Part shown: piece after piece, positions 28,229 to 37,479 of the stretch
How the letters are laid out: the number at the start of each line of letters is the position of its first letter
Position numbering within the stretch: the first letter of the stretch is position 1
From: CAWCXF01 sp963799455
GTDB taxonomy: Bacteria; Pseudomonadota; Alphaproteobacteria; Rhodobacterales; Rhodobacteraceae
Reading direction: 5' to 3'
NCBI GenBank assembly: GCA_963799455.1
Contig: CAWCXF010000008.1
Location: 1,736,001-1,800,000, forward strand
Length of the DNA: 64,000 bases
Translations under genes and position numbers: made by a program
The notes under the pieces: model-generated
Seen by the model: the letters and a program-made list of their open reading frames with translations, nothing else
Databases searched by the model: none
What the model was told of the DNA's origin: nothing

Positions 28229-28531
28229 GGGCGGCGAGGGCCGCGGCCGTCCGCCGCCCCCGGGATCGGGGCGGCACGGCGGCCGGGCAGGCGCGGTTGA
28301 CGATCTGTCAACGACCGGAGGGGTAGGGTGGCAAAGGCACGGCCAGCAAGGCGTCGGAGATCCGTGGATGGACGCTCGACCCTCATCCTCACCCGGGCGC
28401 CGCGACGCGGGCGAATGGCGGTCGGGACGCGCACGCGAAGCTCGGGGCGCGAGCCCGCATAGGGAGTGCACACGGCATCGTTCCACCTGCGCGGGCTTCT
28501 CCGTCGCCGCGCCATCGGCTAGAACCCGCCC
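28229..28531. other. Intergenic, possible promoter
   Basis: A 300-base gap before the PBP4-type gene. TTGACGATCTGTCAA at 28297-28311 contains TTGAC and its complement GTCAA, so it could be a -35 or an operator-like palindrome. No coding signature was seen. Confidence 0.4.
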
Positions 28532-30001
28532 ATGATCGGCAAAGTCTCGCGCCGCGCGGTCCTGGCGGGCCTCGCCTCCACCGCCGCGACGACCGCGCTC
28601 GCGGAGCCCGTCGCGGTCTCGCGCCGCCCCGCCCCGAGGCCGTCCGACCTCGCCCGAGCCCCGGCCGTCCCCTCGATCGACGCGCTCGTGGAGCGCGCGC
28701 GCCTCGACGGGCTCGTCACCTTCGCCGTCTTCGACGCCGCCGACGGGCGACTGCTGGAGGCGCGCGAGGCCCGGCGCGGCCAGCCCCCCGCCTCCTGCCT
28801 CAAGGCGATCACCGCCGCCTACGCCCACGACCGGCTCGGGGGCGAGCACCGCTTCGAGACCCGGCTGCTGGCCACGGGGCCGGTCGTGGGCGGCACGCTG
28901 CGCGGCGACCTGGTGCTCGCGGGCGGCGGCGACCCGACGCTCGACACGCCCGGCCTCGCGCGCCTCGCGGGCGCCTTGGGCGAGGCCGGCGCCGAGCGGG
29001 TCGAGGGGCGGCTCCTCACCTACGCCGGCGCGCTCCCCTTCGTGCCCAAGGTCGATCCCGACCAGGCCGACCATTTGGGCTACAACCCCGCCGTCTCGGG
29101 GCTCAACCTCAACTACAACCGCGTCCACTTCTCCTGGGAGCGCACCGGCGGGCGCTACGTCGTCGAGCTCGACGCCCGCGCCGGTCCTTTCGTCCCCGCG
29201 ATCACCTCCGCGCGGATGAGCATCGAGGCGCGGCGGCTCCCGGTCTACACCTACCGCCAATCCCAGGGCGTGGACGAGTGGACGGTCGCGCGCGCCGCCC
29301 TCGGCCGAGCGGGCTCGCGCTGGCTGCCGGTCCGCAACCCCTCGCGCTACGCCGCCGACGTGCTCGGCACGCTCGCGCGCTCGAACGGCGTCGTCCTGCC
29401 CGGCGGCGCCGAGACCGAGGCGCCCGAGGGCGCCGAGATCGCCCGCGAGACCTCCGCGCCGCTGACGGCGATCCTCGGCGACATGCTGCTCTACTCCACC
29501 AACCTCACGGCGGAGGCGCTCGGGCTCGCGTCGAGCGGCGGCGCGGCCTCGCTCGACGCCTCGGCGCGCGCCATGGCGGCCTGGGCCGGCGGCGCCTTGG
29601 GCATGACCGAGGCCGCCTTCGTCGATCACTCGGGGCTCAACGAGGAGACCCGCGTCAGCGCCGTCGAGATGGCCGGCGCCATGCTCCGCCTCACCCCCGT
29701 CCACCCCGTCCCGCGCCGCTTCAAGGCGTTCGGGATGCGCGACGCCGAAGGGCGCCCGATCGAGGACCACCCCGTGCGCGTCGCGGCCAAGACCGGCACG
29801 CTCAACTTCGTCTCGGGGCTCACGGGCTTCGCCACGGCCCCTTCCGGGCGCGCGCTCGCCTTCGCCGTCTTCGCGTCCGACCTGCCGCGGCGCGCGCGCA
29901 CGCAGGGCGACGAGGTGCCCGACGGGGCGAGGGCTTGGAACCGGCGCGCGAAGGCGCTCCAGCAGGGGCTGATCGAGCGGTGGGCGGCGCTCTACGGGTA
30001 G
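28532..30001 (+). CDS. dacB: D-alanyl-D-alanine carboxypeptidase/endopeptidase (PBP4, peptidase S13)
   Basis: A 489-residue precursor with a twin-arginine-like leader (SRRAVLAGLASTAATTALA). The three penicillin-binding motifs are present: S88-x-x-K91 in ASCLKAITA, S-x-N in LLYSTNLTAE near residue 322, and KTG near residue 420. The S13 insert between SxxK and SxN is of normal size. It trims or cleaves peptidoglycan cross-links in the periplasm. A strong palindromic hairpin follows the stop. Confidence 0.9.
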   Translation: MIGKVSRRAVLAGLASTAATTALAEPVAVSRRPAPRPSDLARAPAVPSIDALVERARLDGLVTFAVFDAADGRLLEAREARRGQPPASCLKAITAAYAHDRLGGEHRFETRLLATGPVVGGTLRGDLVLAGGGDPTLDTPGLARLAGALGEAGAERVEGRLLTYAGALPFVPKVDPDQADHLGYNPAVSGLNLNYNRVHFSWERTGGRYVVELDARAGPFVPAITSARMSIEARRLPVYTYRQSQGVDEWTVARAALGRAGSRWLPVRNPSRYAADVLGTLARSNGVVLPGGAETEAPEGAEIARETSAPLTAILGDMLLYSTNLTAEALGLASSGGAASLDASARAMAAWAGGALGMTEAAFVDHSGLNEETRVSAVEMAGAMLRLTPVHPVPRRFKAFGMRDAEGRPIEDHPVRVAAKTGTLNFVSGLTGFATAPSGRALAFAVFASDLPRRARTQGDEVPDGARAWNRRAKALQQGLIERWAALYG

Positions 30002-30006
30002 AAAGG

Positions 30007-30036
30007 CCGGGGGCACGCGTGCCCCCGGACCCCCGC
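30007..30036. terminator. Palindromic terminator, second copy of the 4781 element
   Basis: A perfect 22-base palindrome at 30007-30028 (arm CCGGGGGCACG) followed by ACCCCCGC. The reverse complement reads GCGGGGGTC then the palindrome, matching 4781-4810 with three or four differences. It lies between convergent dacB and terB-like genes. Confidence 0.75.
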
Positions 30037-30468
30037 CTACACGGTCATGTGACGGGCGCGGGCGCCTCGCTCGATCGCGGCGGCGTGGAGGCGGTCCAAG
30101 TCCAGCTCGTAGCGGATCTCCTCCAGCAAGCGCAGCTCGGCCTCGCCGAGGCGGCCGTCGGAGGCGGCCACGTCGCAGGCGAGCGCGTAGGCGGTCTCGT
30201 TGAGCTTCGCGGGCAGCGCCTCGCGCACCAGGCCGAACAGCGCGTCGAGCCCGTCCTCCTCGGCGAAGAGATCCATCACCGTGCGGCTCACCTGACCGAT
30301 CCGGTCGGCGTCGTAGTCGGCGAAGGCGGGCAGGTGGTTGACGATCTGCGTGATCGTCATCAGCTCGGCGGTGCGGATCTGCTCGTCCGAGAACGACACG
30401 GCGATCATCACCGCGACCAGCGCGTCCTCGGCCGACAGCGCGTGCTGGGTCTCGCTCGGGGCGTCCAT
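30037..30468 (-). CDS. TerB-like (tellurite resistance B fold) protein
   Basis: A 143-residue all-helical acidic protein. LSAEDALVAVMIAVSFSDEQ and LNETAYALACDVAASDGRLG, then EAELRLLEEIRYELDL, are the duplicated DG-x-x-xxE metal-binding helices of the TerB/DjlA fold. Such proteins bind metal and are linked to envelope stress and phage or tellurite response. No ter operon is nearby. Confidence 0.85.
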   Translation of the reverse strand: MDAPSETQHALSAEDALVAVMIAVSFSDEQIRTAELMTITQIVNHLPAFADYDADRIGQVSRTVMDLFAEEDGLDALFGLVREALPAKLNETAYALACDVAASDGRLGEAELRLLEEIRYELDLDRLHAAAIERGARARHMTV

Positions 30469-30535
30469 GGCTTCGGTTTATTGACGAGGCCGGGGCGCGG
30501 CAATAGGCCCTCGGCGCGACGCGAAAGGAACCTTC

Positions 30536-32113
30536 ATGCCCGATCGGCGCGACCTCGCCCTCGCCTCTAAGGCCTGGCCCTTCGAGGAGGCGCGCCGCCT
30601 CGCCGAGCGCTACGCGGACGGCCCGCCCGAGAAGGGCCACGTCCTGTTCCAGACCGGCTACGGCCCCTCGGGCCTGCCCCACATCGGCACCTTCGGCGAG
30701 GTCGTGCGCACCTCCATGGTGCGCCGCGCCTTCCAGGAGATCTCGGATGTCCCGACCCGCCTGATCTGCTTCAGCGACGACATGGACGGGCTGCGCAAGA
30801 TCCCCGCCAACGTGCCGGACCAGGGCGCGCTGCGCGAGGATCTCCACCTGCCGCTGAGCCGGGTGCGCGACCCTTGGGGCTGCCACGAGGGCTTCGCGCA
30901 GCACAACAACGCGCAGCTCCGCGCCTTCCTCGACGGCTTCGGCTTCGACTACGAGTTCCTATCGGCGACCGAGGCCTACCGCTCGGGGGCCTTCGACGAC
31001 ACGCTCCTGATCGCCCTGGAGCGCTTTGAGGCCATCATGGAGATCATGCTGCCCACGCTCGGCCCCGAGCGGCGCGCGACCTACTCGCCCTTCCTGCCCG
31101 TCAGCCCGCGCACCGGCCACGTCCTCCAGGTGCCCACGCTGGAGCGGGACGCCTCGCGCGGCACGATCGTCTACGAGGAGCCCTCGGGCGAGCGCGTCGA
31201 GGTCCCCGTCACCGGCGGGCACGTCAAGATGCAGTGGAAGCCCGACTGGGCGCTGCGCTGGGCCGCGCTCGGGGTGGACTACGAGATGTCGGGCAAGGAT
31301 CTGATGGAGTCGGTCACCCAGTCCTCGCGCATCTGCCGCGCGCTCGGCGCCCGCCCGCCCGAGTCGCTCTCCTACGAGCTCTTCCTCGACGTCGGCGGCC
31401 AGAAGATCTCGAAGTCCAAGGGCAACGGGCTGTCGGTCGGGGAGTGGCTGCGCTACGCCCCGCCCGAGTCGCTCAGCTACTTCATGTTCCTCAAGCCCCG
31501 CACCGCCAAGCGGCTGCATCTCGACGTCATCCCGAAGGCCGTGGACGAGCATCACCAGCAGCTGCGCGCCTACCCGGGACAGGACGAGGCCGCGCGCCTC
31601 GCCAACCCCGCCTGGCACGTCCACGCGGGCGACCCGCCCGAGTCGCGCCTCGACGTGCCCTTCGCCATGCTCCTCAACCTCGCCTCCGCCGCCGGCGCCG
31701 AGGACGCGGCCACGCTGTGGGCCTTCATCCGCCGCTACGCGCCGGGCGCCACGCCCGAGACCCATCCCGACCTCGACCGCGCCGCGCGAGGAGCGGCGCG
31801 CTACTACGCCGACATCGTGAAGCCGGGCCGCCGCTTCCGCGCCCCCGACGAGCGCGAGCGCGCGGCGCTCGCAGACCTCGCCGGCCGCCTGCGCGCATGC
31901 GCGGGCGAGACCGACGCGGAGGCGCTCCAGTCGGAGGTCTTCGCTGTGGGGCGCGAGCACGGCTTCGAGCCGATGCGCGCGTGGTTCCAGGCGCTCTACG
32001 AGGTGCTCTTGGGCGCGAGCCAGGGCCCCCGCTTCGGCGGCTTCGCGGCGCTCTACGGCCCCGAGGCCACCGCGCGCCTGATCGACCGGGCGCTGGAGCG
32101 CGAGGCGGCCTGA
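30536..32113 (+). CDS. lysS: Lysine--tRNA ligase, class I
   Basis: A 525-residue class I lysyl-tRNA synthetase (LysK type), the form used by many alphaproteobacteria and archaea in place of the class II enzyme. It has TGYGPSGLPHIGTFGEVVRT (HIGH-type motif near residue 50), FSDDMDGLRK and QKISKSKGNGLS (KMSKS near residue 290). The C-terminal alpha-helix cage is complete. It charges tRNA-Lys in the cytoplasm. Confidence 0.95.
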   Translation: MPDRRDLALASKAWPFEEARRLAERYADGPPEKGHVLFQTGYGPSGLPHIGTFGEVVRTSMVRRAFQEISDVPTRLICFSDDMDGLRKIPANVPDQGALREDLHLPLSRVRDPWGCHEGFAQHNNAQLRAFLDGFGFDYEFLSATEAYRSGAFDDTLLIALERFEAIMEIMLPTLGPERRATYSPFLPVSPRTGHVLQVPTLERDASRGTIVYEEPSGERVEVPVTGGHVKMQWKPDWALRWAALGVDYEMSGKDLMESVTQSSRICRALGARPPESLSYELFLDVGGQKISKSKGNGLSVGEWLRYAPPESLSYFMFLKPRTAKRLHLDVIPKAVDEHHQQLRAYPGQDEAARLANPAWHVHAGDPPESRLDVPFAMLLNLASAAGAEDAATLWAFIRRYAPGATPETHPDLDRAARGAARYYADIVKPGRRFRAPDERERAALADLAGRLRACAGETDAEALQSEVFAVGREHGFEPMRAWFQALYEVLLGASQGPRFGGFAALYGPEATARLIDRALEREAA

Positions 32114-32194
32114 GGCGCCGTGCCACGGGGGGCGTGCTTTGACCGCCGCCCCGCGCCGCCTATGATCGTGGGGATCTTCCAAAGGGGGATCGTG

Positions 32195-32605
32195 ATGCGA
32201 CATCTCTTGAGAGCCATGCTCGCCGCGGGGGCGCTCGCCGGCTCCTCCATGCCGGCGCCCGCCCAGGACGGGCCGATCGAGGGCGTGATCCAGGGGCAGG
32301 TGGACGCCTTCCTGTCGGGCGACGTGGAGACGGCCTTCGGCTACGCCTCGCCCGGCATCAAGCGGATGTTCGGCTCGCCCGAGCGCTTCGGGCGGATGGT
32401 CGAGCAGGGCTACCCGATGGTCTGGCGCCCCGCCGAGGTGCGCTACCTCGACCGGCGCGACCTGGGCCAGGGCGTGGTGCAGCGGGTCATGATGCAGGAC
32501 GCCGCCGGCGTGCCCTGGGTGCTCGAGTACCGGATGATCGAGGGCCCCGACGGCTGGGTGATCGACGGCGTGCGGATCCTCAACCCGCCCGAGCTGGGGG
32601 CCTAG
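32195..32605 (+). CDS. Exported DUF4864 domain protein
   Basis: A 136-residue protein with a signal peptide (LLRAMLAAGALAGSSMPAPAQ). The mature domain IEGVIQGQVDAFLSGDVETA, FGYASPGIKRMFGSPERF and VWRPAEVRYLDRR match DUF4864 proteins common in Rhodobacterales and rhizobia. A GGGGGA ribosome binding site precedes ATG 32195. Function is unknown. The 3' end overlaps the convergent gene by 26 bases. Confidence 0.85.
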   Translation: MRHLLRAMLAAGALAGSSMPAPAQDGPIEGVIQGQVDAFLSGDVETAFGYASPGIKRMFGSPERFGRMVEQGYPMVWRPAEVRYLDRRDLGQGVVQRVMMQDAAGVPWVLEYRMIEGPDGWVIDGVRILNPPELGA

Positions 32606-33107
32606 CCCCCAGGTCCGTGGCGTCGAGCCGATAGGCCCGGCCGAAGCCGCCGTTGAGATGCGCGCCCGAGGGCACGAGCCGCGCGAAGGCGAAGTCGGCG
32701 AGGTCGAGGTAGAGCTTGGCCTTGGGGTGCCGGGCCAGCCATGCTCCGCGCAGCGCGGGCCGCCCGGGGTCGTCGGGCGCCACGAAGCAGGCGCGCGCGA
32801 TCAGCGTCAGGCGCGGATGCGTGAGCGGGTCGCCCCGCGGCCCCGGCTCGCCCAGCAGAAGCGAGCAGCGCGGGTCGGCGCGCAGCGCTCGCGTGTGGTG
32901 CGACAGCGACGAGATCAGCGTGAGCGGCACGCCGTCCAGCAGGCTCACCGCCACGCGGGTGACGTGCGGCGCGCCGGTCTCGGGGTCGAGCGCGCCGAGC
33001 GCGCCGTGATCCGCCTCCAGCATCAGCCGGCGGGCGAGCGCGCGGGCCTCCTCGTCCGTCGGCCGCACGGGGTCGATCCGGCCGGGATCCTCGGGATCGG
33101 CTGACAT
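32580..33107 (-). CDS. HugZ/pyridoxamine-phosphate-oxidase-like protein
   Basis: A 175-residue split-barrel protein. LEADHGALGALDPETGAPHV, VPLTLISSLSHHTRALRADP and CSLLLGEPGPRGDPLTHPRL follow the HugZ-type flavin or haem-binding family, which includes haem-degrading proteins. The tail LNGGFGRAYRL is conserved in the group. Whether it degrades haem cannot be told, because the C-terminal loop histidines of true HugZ are not evident. Confidence 0.82.
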   Translation of the reverse strand: MSADPEDPGRIDPVRPTDEEARALARRLMLEADHGALGALDPETGAPHVTRVAVSLLDGVPLTLISSLSHHTRALRADPRCSLLLGEPGPRGDPLTHPRLTLIARACFVAPDDPGRPALRGAWLARHPKAKLYLDLADFAFARLVPSGAHLNGGFGRAYRLDATDLGARPPARAG

Positions 33108-33638
33108 GGCGCCAGGGTGGTCCGACGCGCCGGGCCGCGCAAGGCCAGGCGGGGCGCGCGAGGCCCGCAGACGCATCCCGCGGCGTAGGACACGACCCTG
33201 CGGCGGGCTGCGGAAAGCATCAGCGACTCCTTGTTCCGCTCGACGCTGAGGTCGCTCCGCCCGACCCCCGGAAGGTTGCGGGCGTCCACGCATCGCGCCC
33301 CCGCAAGGCGTCGGCCAGACATCCAGGCGCGACCGCGCTTGAAAAGCGATGTCCTACAACGCGGAATGCGTCGGAGGCCCGCCGCCCCCGCCCCACCGGC
33401 GTCCGGCGTCCGGGCGCCAGGGAGCCCGGCTCGACCCCCTCGATGCCTCGCCGAGCCCCAGCCTGCCCCCCGAGGGGCCTTCGCCGGCGGACCGATCGCC
33501 GCGCCGCGTGGCGCGCGTTCCGACCTGACGGGCCAGGCTCCTTCGTGCCAAGCCCCTTCGTGCCAAGCCCCTTCGTGGTCGCATTGTCCGGGCGCCCGAC
33601 CGGCTGGGCCAGGCAGGAAGATGCACTAGCTCCCCCTC
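33108..33638. other. Intergenic with short repeats and a RIME-like relic
   Basis: A 530-base gap. It holds two and a half tandem copies of CCTTCGTGCCAAGCC (about 33539-33580) and, at about 33500-33630, a diverged copy of the 108-bp element found at 53874-53981. No gene was recognised. Confidence 0.55.
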
Positions 33639-34106
33639 ATGGCCCGGCGCGAGAACGTCCAGGACTACCCCCGCCCGCCGGCGCTGGAGCCGGCGGGGCG
33701 GCGTGTCCGCGTCCGCCTCGGCGGCGTGGTCGTCGTCGACACCGAGCGCGCGCTCAGGGTGATCGAGACCCACCATCCGCCGACCTACTACGTCCCGCCC
33801 GACGCCGTGCGCGCCGGCATCGGCCCCGCGCGGGGCCGAACGCTCTGCGAGTGGAAGGGGCTCGCCGCCTACTGGGACGTGAGCGCCGGGGGCGTCACGG
33901 CCCCGCGCGCCGCGTGGAGCTACGCCCGCCCGACGCCGCCCTTCGCGGCGCTGAGGGACCATCTGGCGTTCTATCCGGCCTCGATGGAGGCCTGCCTCGT
34001 GGACGACGAGCCGGTGATCGCGCAGCCCGGGGACTTCTACGGCGGCTGGGTGACCGCCGGCCTCGACGGCATCGTCAAGGGCGGTCCCGGCACCGAGGGC
34101 TGGTGA
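33639..34106 (+). CDS. DUF427 domain protein
   Basis: A 155-residue protein with the DUF427 layout: VRVRLGGVVVVDTERALRVI, THHPPTYYVPPDAV, TLCEWKGLAAYWDV and LAFYPASMEACLVDDEPV, ending GDFYGGWVT. The family is a small beta-rich fold of unknown function, widespread in alphaproteobacteria. It appears monocistronic. Confidence 0.9.
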   Translation: MARRENVQDYPRPPALEPAGRRVRVRLGGVVVVDTERALRVIETHHPPTYYVPPDAVRAGIGPARGRTLCEWKGLAAYWDVSAGGVTAPRAAWSYARPTPPFAALRDHLAFYPASMEACLVDDEPVIAQPGDFYGGWVTAGLDGIVKGGPGTEGW

Positions 34107-34303
34107 AGCGGCGCGGGGCGGAGCGCCGGGCCGTCGTCGGCCCGCCCCGCCCCGCTCCACCCCGCCCCGCTCCACCCCGCTTCGCCCCGCGGTCGCGGAC
34201 GCCTTCCTCCTCCACCGCGCCGGTAGGCCGGGCGTCCCGCGTCGGCCGAGCCCGTCGCGTCGTCCGGGCATGGGCGTGGGTCGCGCGGCCGGGCCGGCGC
34301 CTC

Positions 34304-35047
34304 TCAGAACTCCATGAAGAGCCCGATCTTGACGCCGAGCTCGGGCGCCGCGCCGGTCCCGAGCACCAGGCCCACCTGCCCGAAGGTCTCCCCCCGGATC
34401 CGGCGCGCGTAGGACGGCACGAGCCGCACCGCCGCCTGGTCCTCGCCCGAGCGCGACCAGAAGAGCTGGAGCGTGGCCAGCGAGTCGTCGTTCGGGCGCA
34501 CCCCGAGCGTGGTGTCGAGCTTGAGCGCCAGCCCCTCCTCGCCGATGGTGGCGAAGCTGCCGTAGCCCGTGACGCTCGCGTCCGTGGCGACCCAGCCGGG
34601 GCCCATCGGCGTCTCGAAGCCCCGGCCCCAGGAGAGCCCCAGGCGCAGCGCCGGCAGCACCGTGCCGTCCTCGACGAGCCGAGCCCCGAAGCCGATCTCG
34701 AAGGCCTGGCGCGAGGCGTCGCTGTTGGGCCCGAGGAAGGTGCGCGCGAAGACCAGCGCCTGGCCCTCGCCGCGCCCCGCGGCCCGGCCCGCATCCACCC
34801 CCAGCGTCAGCCACGGGCGCACCCCGCGCTCGGCGTAGAGCGAGGCGAAGCCGTCGCCCTCCTGCGGGGCCTCGAAGGAGAACGACAGGTAGCTCGAATC
34901 CCGCTCGCGCAGCCACGGCCCCGCGAGCGCCGCGCCCGGCGCCCAGGCCGCCAGCGCCAGCGCGAGGGCGGCCCGGCGCGGACTCCGGCGGCGGGGCGGT
35001 CGGAGCGGCGCGGCCAGCGCGGCGCGGAGGGCGCAAAGATGGGGCAG
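34304..35047 (-). CDS. Exported beta-rich (outer-membrane-type) protein, CTG start proposed
   Basis: A signal-peptide-like segment (AALALALAAWAPGAALA) leads into SSYLSFSFEAPQEGDGFASL, YAERGVRPWLTLGVDAG and repeated amphipathic strands ending LGVKIGLFMEF, where the last Phe suits an outer-membrane barrel. The signal sequence lies in frame upstream of GTG 34820-34822, but no ATG, GTG or TTG occurs before it in this frame. CTG 35045-35047 is eight bases behind a perfect AGGAGG, so it is the best start; a frameshift near the 5' end is the alternative. Function is unknown. Confidence 0.58.
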   Translation of the reverse strand: MPHLCALRAALAAPLRPPRRRSPRRAALALALAAWAPGAALAGPWLRERDSSYLSFSFEAPQEGDGFASLYAERGVRPWLTLGVDAGRAAGRGEGQALVFARTFLGPNSDASRQAFEIGFGARLVEDGTVLPALRLGLSWGRGFETPMGPGWVATDASVTGYGSFATIGEEGLALKLDTTLGVRPNDDSLATLQLFWSRSGEDQAAVRLVPSYARRIRGETFGQVGLVLGTGAAPELGVKIGLFMEF

Positions 35048-35271
35048 GGCGGGAACCTCCTCGCCCCGAGGGTTGCGCCATCGCGGTTACGGCCGGGTTA
35101 AGCCCGTCGCCCATCCGGCCGGCGCGAGCGGATGCGGGGCCTCGATGCGGCCCGCGGCCGCACCGCCCCCTCGCTCCTCGGGCGCGCCGTGCCGCCGGGC
35201 GCCCCGCGAGGGCACGGTTGCGCGAGCGGCCCCCTTCGCCCGATCATCGCCCGGCTCGCAGGGAGGATGCC

Positions 35272-35865
35272 ATGGCCGTCGTCGAACCGCTCGCTGAGGA
35301 TGATCTCGACCCCGACCTGCGCGAGCGCGTGCAGTTCTTCCGCGGGCCGCTGGGGGTGGTTCCGTCCTCGGTGCGCACGATGGCGCGCCGGCCCGGGATC
35401 GCGGCCGCCTTCACCGCGCTCAACGTCGCGGTGATGACGCCCCACGGAGCGGTGACGCCCGAGCTCAAGCGCCTGATCGGCTACGTGTCGAGCTTTGCGG
35501 CGGGCTGCCTCTACTGCCAGGCGCACATGATCCTCGCCTCGGAGCGATTCGGCGCCTCCGAGGAGCGGCTGGCGGGCGTGTGGGATCCGGACGCCTCGCC
35601 GCACTTCACGGACGCCGAGCGCGCGGCGCTGGCCTATGCGCGCGCCGCCACCGCCCAGCCCTCCGCCGTCACCGACGAGATCGCCGAGCGGCTGCGGCGC
35701 CACTGGTCGGACGAGGACATCGTCGAGATCACGGCCGTGGTGGCGCTCTTCGGCTACCTCAACCGCTGGAACGACGCGATGGGCTCGGCGCTCGAGGATC
35801 TGCCGCGTGCCGCGGGCGAGGCGCGCCTGGCGCCTTCGGGCTGGAGCGCCGGCAAGCACGGCTGA
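35272..35865 (+). CDS. Peroxidase-related carboxymuconolactone decarboxylase/AhpD-like protein
   Basis: A 197-residue protein of the AhpD fold. The redox motif CLYCQAHM (CxxC followed by H) sits near residue 82-88 after ELKRLIGYVSSFAAG. It lacks decarboxylase-specific residues, so alkylhydroperoxidase-type thiol chemistry is more likely. GGGAGG precedes ATG 35272. It may share a transcript with the small membrane gene 84 bases downstream. Confidence 0.87.
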   Translation: MAVVEPLAEDDLDPDLRERVQFFRGPLGVVPSSVRTMARRPGIAAAFTALNVAVMTPHGAVTPELKRLIGYVSSFAAGCLYCQAHMILASERFGASEERLAGVWDPDASPHFTDAERAALAYARAATAQPSAVTDEIAERLRRHWSDEDIVEITAVVALFGYLNRWNDAMGSALEDLPRAAGEARLAPSGWSAGKHG

Positions 35866-35948
35866 GCGCCTGGCCCCCGCGAGCCTGGCGCGCTAGCCTC
35901 CCCCTGGGAAGCCGCCGCGTCGGGCGCGGCCGTCGGAGGGAGGGCGCC

Positions 35949-36218
35949 ATGGAGGCGTTTCTGGATGCGCTCGGGGTCGTCGGCGTCGCGTTCCTCGTGA
36001 TCGTCGGCGCGGTGGCGGGTGCCATCGCCGGGGCGATCGCGGGCCGCAACCGGGCGCTCTACGTCGCGCTGGGGATCGCAGGCGCGCTGGCGCTGCCCTT
36101 CGTGCTGGCCGCACTCGGGATCGGGCTGGTGATCGGCGGCGGCCTGCTGCTGATCCTGGTCGTGGGCGCGGTGGGGGCGCTCGTCATCCTCGCGCTGGTG
36201 CAGGCGATCCGGCGCTAG
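35949..36218 (+). CDS. Small glycine-rich membrane protein
   Basis: An 89-residue protein with three hydrophobic stretches (VGVAFLVIVGAVAGAIAGAI, LYVALGIAGALALPFVLAAL, LLLILVVGAVGALVILALVQ). It resembles YeaQ/GlsB-type or transglycosylase-associated small membrane proteins in composition, but no specific signature was confirmed. GGAGGG precedes the ATG. Confidence 0.65.
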   Translation: MEAFLDALGVVGVAFLVIVGAVAGAIAGAIAGRNRALYVALGIAGALALPFVLAALGIGLVIGGGLLLILVVGAVGALVILALVQAIRR

Positions 36219-36451
36219 GGCGATTCGCCTGCCCGAGCCCCTCGGGACAACGCCGGGCGGGCCGCAGGATCGTCGCCCTCGCCGCGACATGCTGTCGAGG
36301 TTGACGGAATCCCAACCCGTTGGCGCGATTTGCGCCGACCGACCCGCTAACCATGGCGGCCGCTCGCGCTTGACGGCGATCGCGCCCATCGGCTCAGGCG
36401 CTCGTGTCGGACGCGCCGCGGTGGCGCCGTCCCGCTTCACGAGTTCCAACG

Positions 36452-37111
36452 ATGCCCCACTCGATCAAGACCCTCGCCCTCGCCGCCGGCCTGGCGCTGG
36501 GGACGCTCGCCTCCGCCGCCTCCGCCGCCTCCGCCGCCACCCTGTCGATCAGCGGCGGCACGAGCGTGGCGGTGCCGCGCAACTACGATCCCCGCCCCGC
36601 CGTGAGCGTGCCGGGTCGCGCCTTCACGCTGTTCAAGAGCGCCTCGAACGGCGGCTCGATCGGCGGCGGCCTGAGGCTCGACGCCCAGGCGCTGGTCACC
36701 TACACCTTCCTCGGCAAGGAGGCGGCCGCCACCAACACGCTGGTCGATCTGACCGACGGCGCCACGTCGCTGTTCACCAACAAGGCGGCGCCCGGCACCT
36801 CGGCCAGCGTGCGCGACGACGGCGGCTTCCTCGACTTCCTGTTCCGCACCAGCGGGCTGAGCCCCAAGGGCAGCCCGGCGATCCGCAACGGCGGCACGTC
36901 CGAGGACAAGCGCCTCGCGCTCGTCTTCTCGGACGTGTTCAACGACGGGCGCTCGGTGATCGCGGCCTTCGGCGACGGGCGCGGCGACAACGATTACGAC
37001 GATCTGGTGGTCCAGATCGACGTGGCCCCGGTGCCGGTCCCGGCCGCGAGCCTCATGCTGATGGGCGCGCTCGGCGCCATGGGCGCGTTGCGCCGCGCGC
37101 GCCGCGCCTGA
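36452..37111 (+). CDS. Secreted protein with VPLPA-CTERM-type sorting tail
   Basis: A 219-residue protein with a signal peptide (LALAAGLALGTLASAASAAS) and a C-terminal tripartite tail: VPVPAASLMLMGALGAMGAL followed by RRARRA. This is the VPxPA motif, hydrophobic helix and basic end recognised by rhodobacterial exosortases. The middle includes GDGRGDNDYDDLVVQID, a DUF4114-like acidic motif. It is probably exported and anchored or released by an exosortase outside the window. Confidence 0.85.
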   Translation: MPHSIKTLALAAGLALGTLASAASAASAATLSISGGTSVAVPRNYDPRPAVSVPGRAFTLFKSASNGGSIGGGLRLDAQALVTYTFLGKEAAATNTLVDLTDGATSLFTNKAAPGTSASVRDDGGFLDFLFRTSGLSPKGSPAIRNGGTSEDKRLALVFSDVFNDGRSVIAAFGDGRGDNDYDDLVVQIDVAPVPVPAASLMLMGALGAMGALRRARRA

Positions 37112-37124
37112 GGGCGAGTGGGGA

Positions 37125-37145
37125 GGCGGGCCGCGCTGGCCCGCC
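37125..37145. terminator. Bidirectional hairpin
   Basis: GGCGGGCC and GGCCCGCC pair around loop GCGCT between the convergent VPLPA-CTERM gene and DUF1344-like gene. Confidence 0.55.
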
Positions 37146-37147
37146 GC

Positions 37148-37408
37148 TCAGCCCTCGATCCGCTCGATCGAGGTGATCTTGCCGACGCCGCTCTCGCCGG
37201 CGCCGGCATACTCGATCCGCACCCGGTCGCCCGACTTCAGGTCGGCCGGCACCAGCAGCTCGGCCCCGAGGTTCCAGACCGTGCGGTCGCGCATGACGAG
37301 GATGTTGGCGAGCCGGTCGTAGGCGAGGATCTCGCCCGTCGTCTCGTCGGCGAGGGCGGGGTGGGCGAGGGCGCCGGCCAGGAGGGCGGCGAGGGTCAGT
37401 TGGCGCAT
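37148..37408 (-). CDS. Small exported DUF1344-like protein
   Basis: An 86-residue protein with a signal peptide (LTLAALLAGALAHPALA). The mature part (TGEILAYDRLANILVMRDRT, VWNLGAELLVPADLKSGDRV, IEYAGAGESGVGKITSIERI) is a small SH3-like barrel as in DUF1344 proteins. It is periplasmic and of unknown function. It lies directly before the IS3-relic zone. Confidence 0.78.
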   Translation of the reverse strand: MRQLTLAALLAGALAHPALADETTGEILAYDRLANILVMRDRTVWNLGAELLVPADLKSGDRVRIEYAGAGESGVGKITSIERIEG

Positions 37409-37479
37409 GGGATCTCCTCTGTCCATCGGCCGACGATCCCGCGCCGAGGCGCCGGACGCAAGCGTGAGCGGGGACGCGT

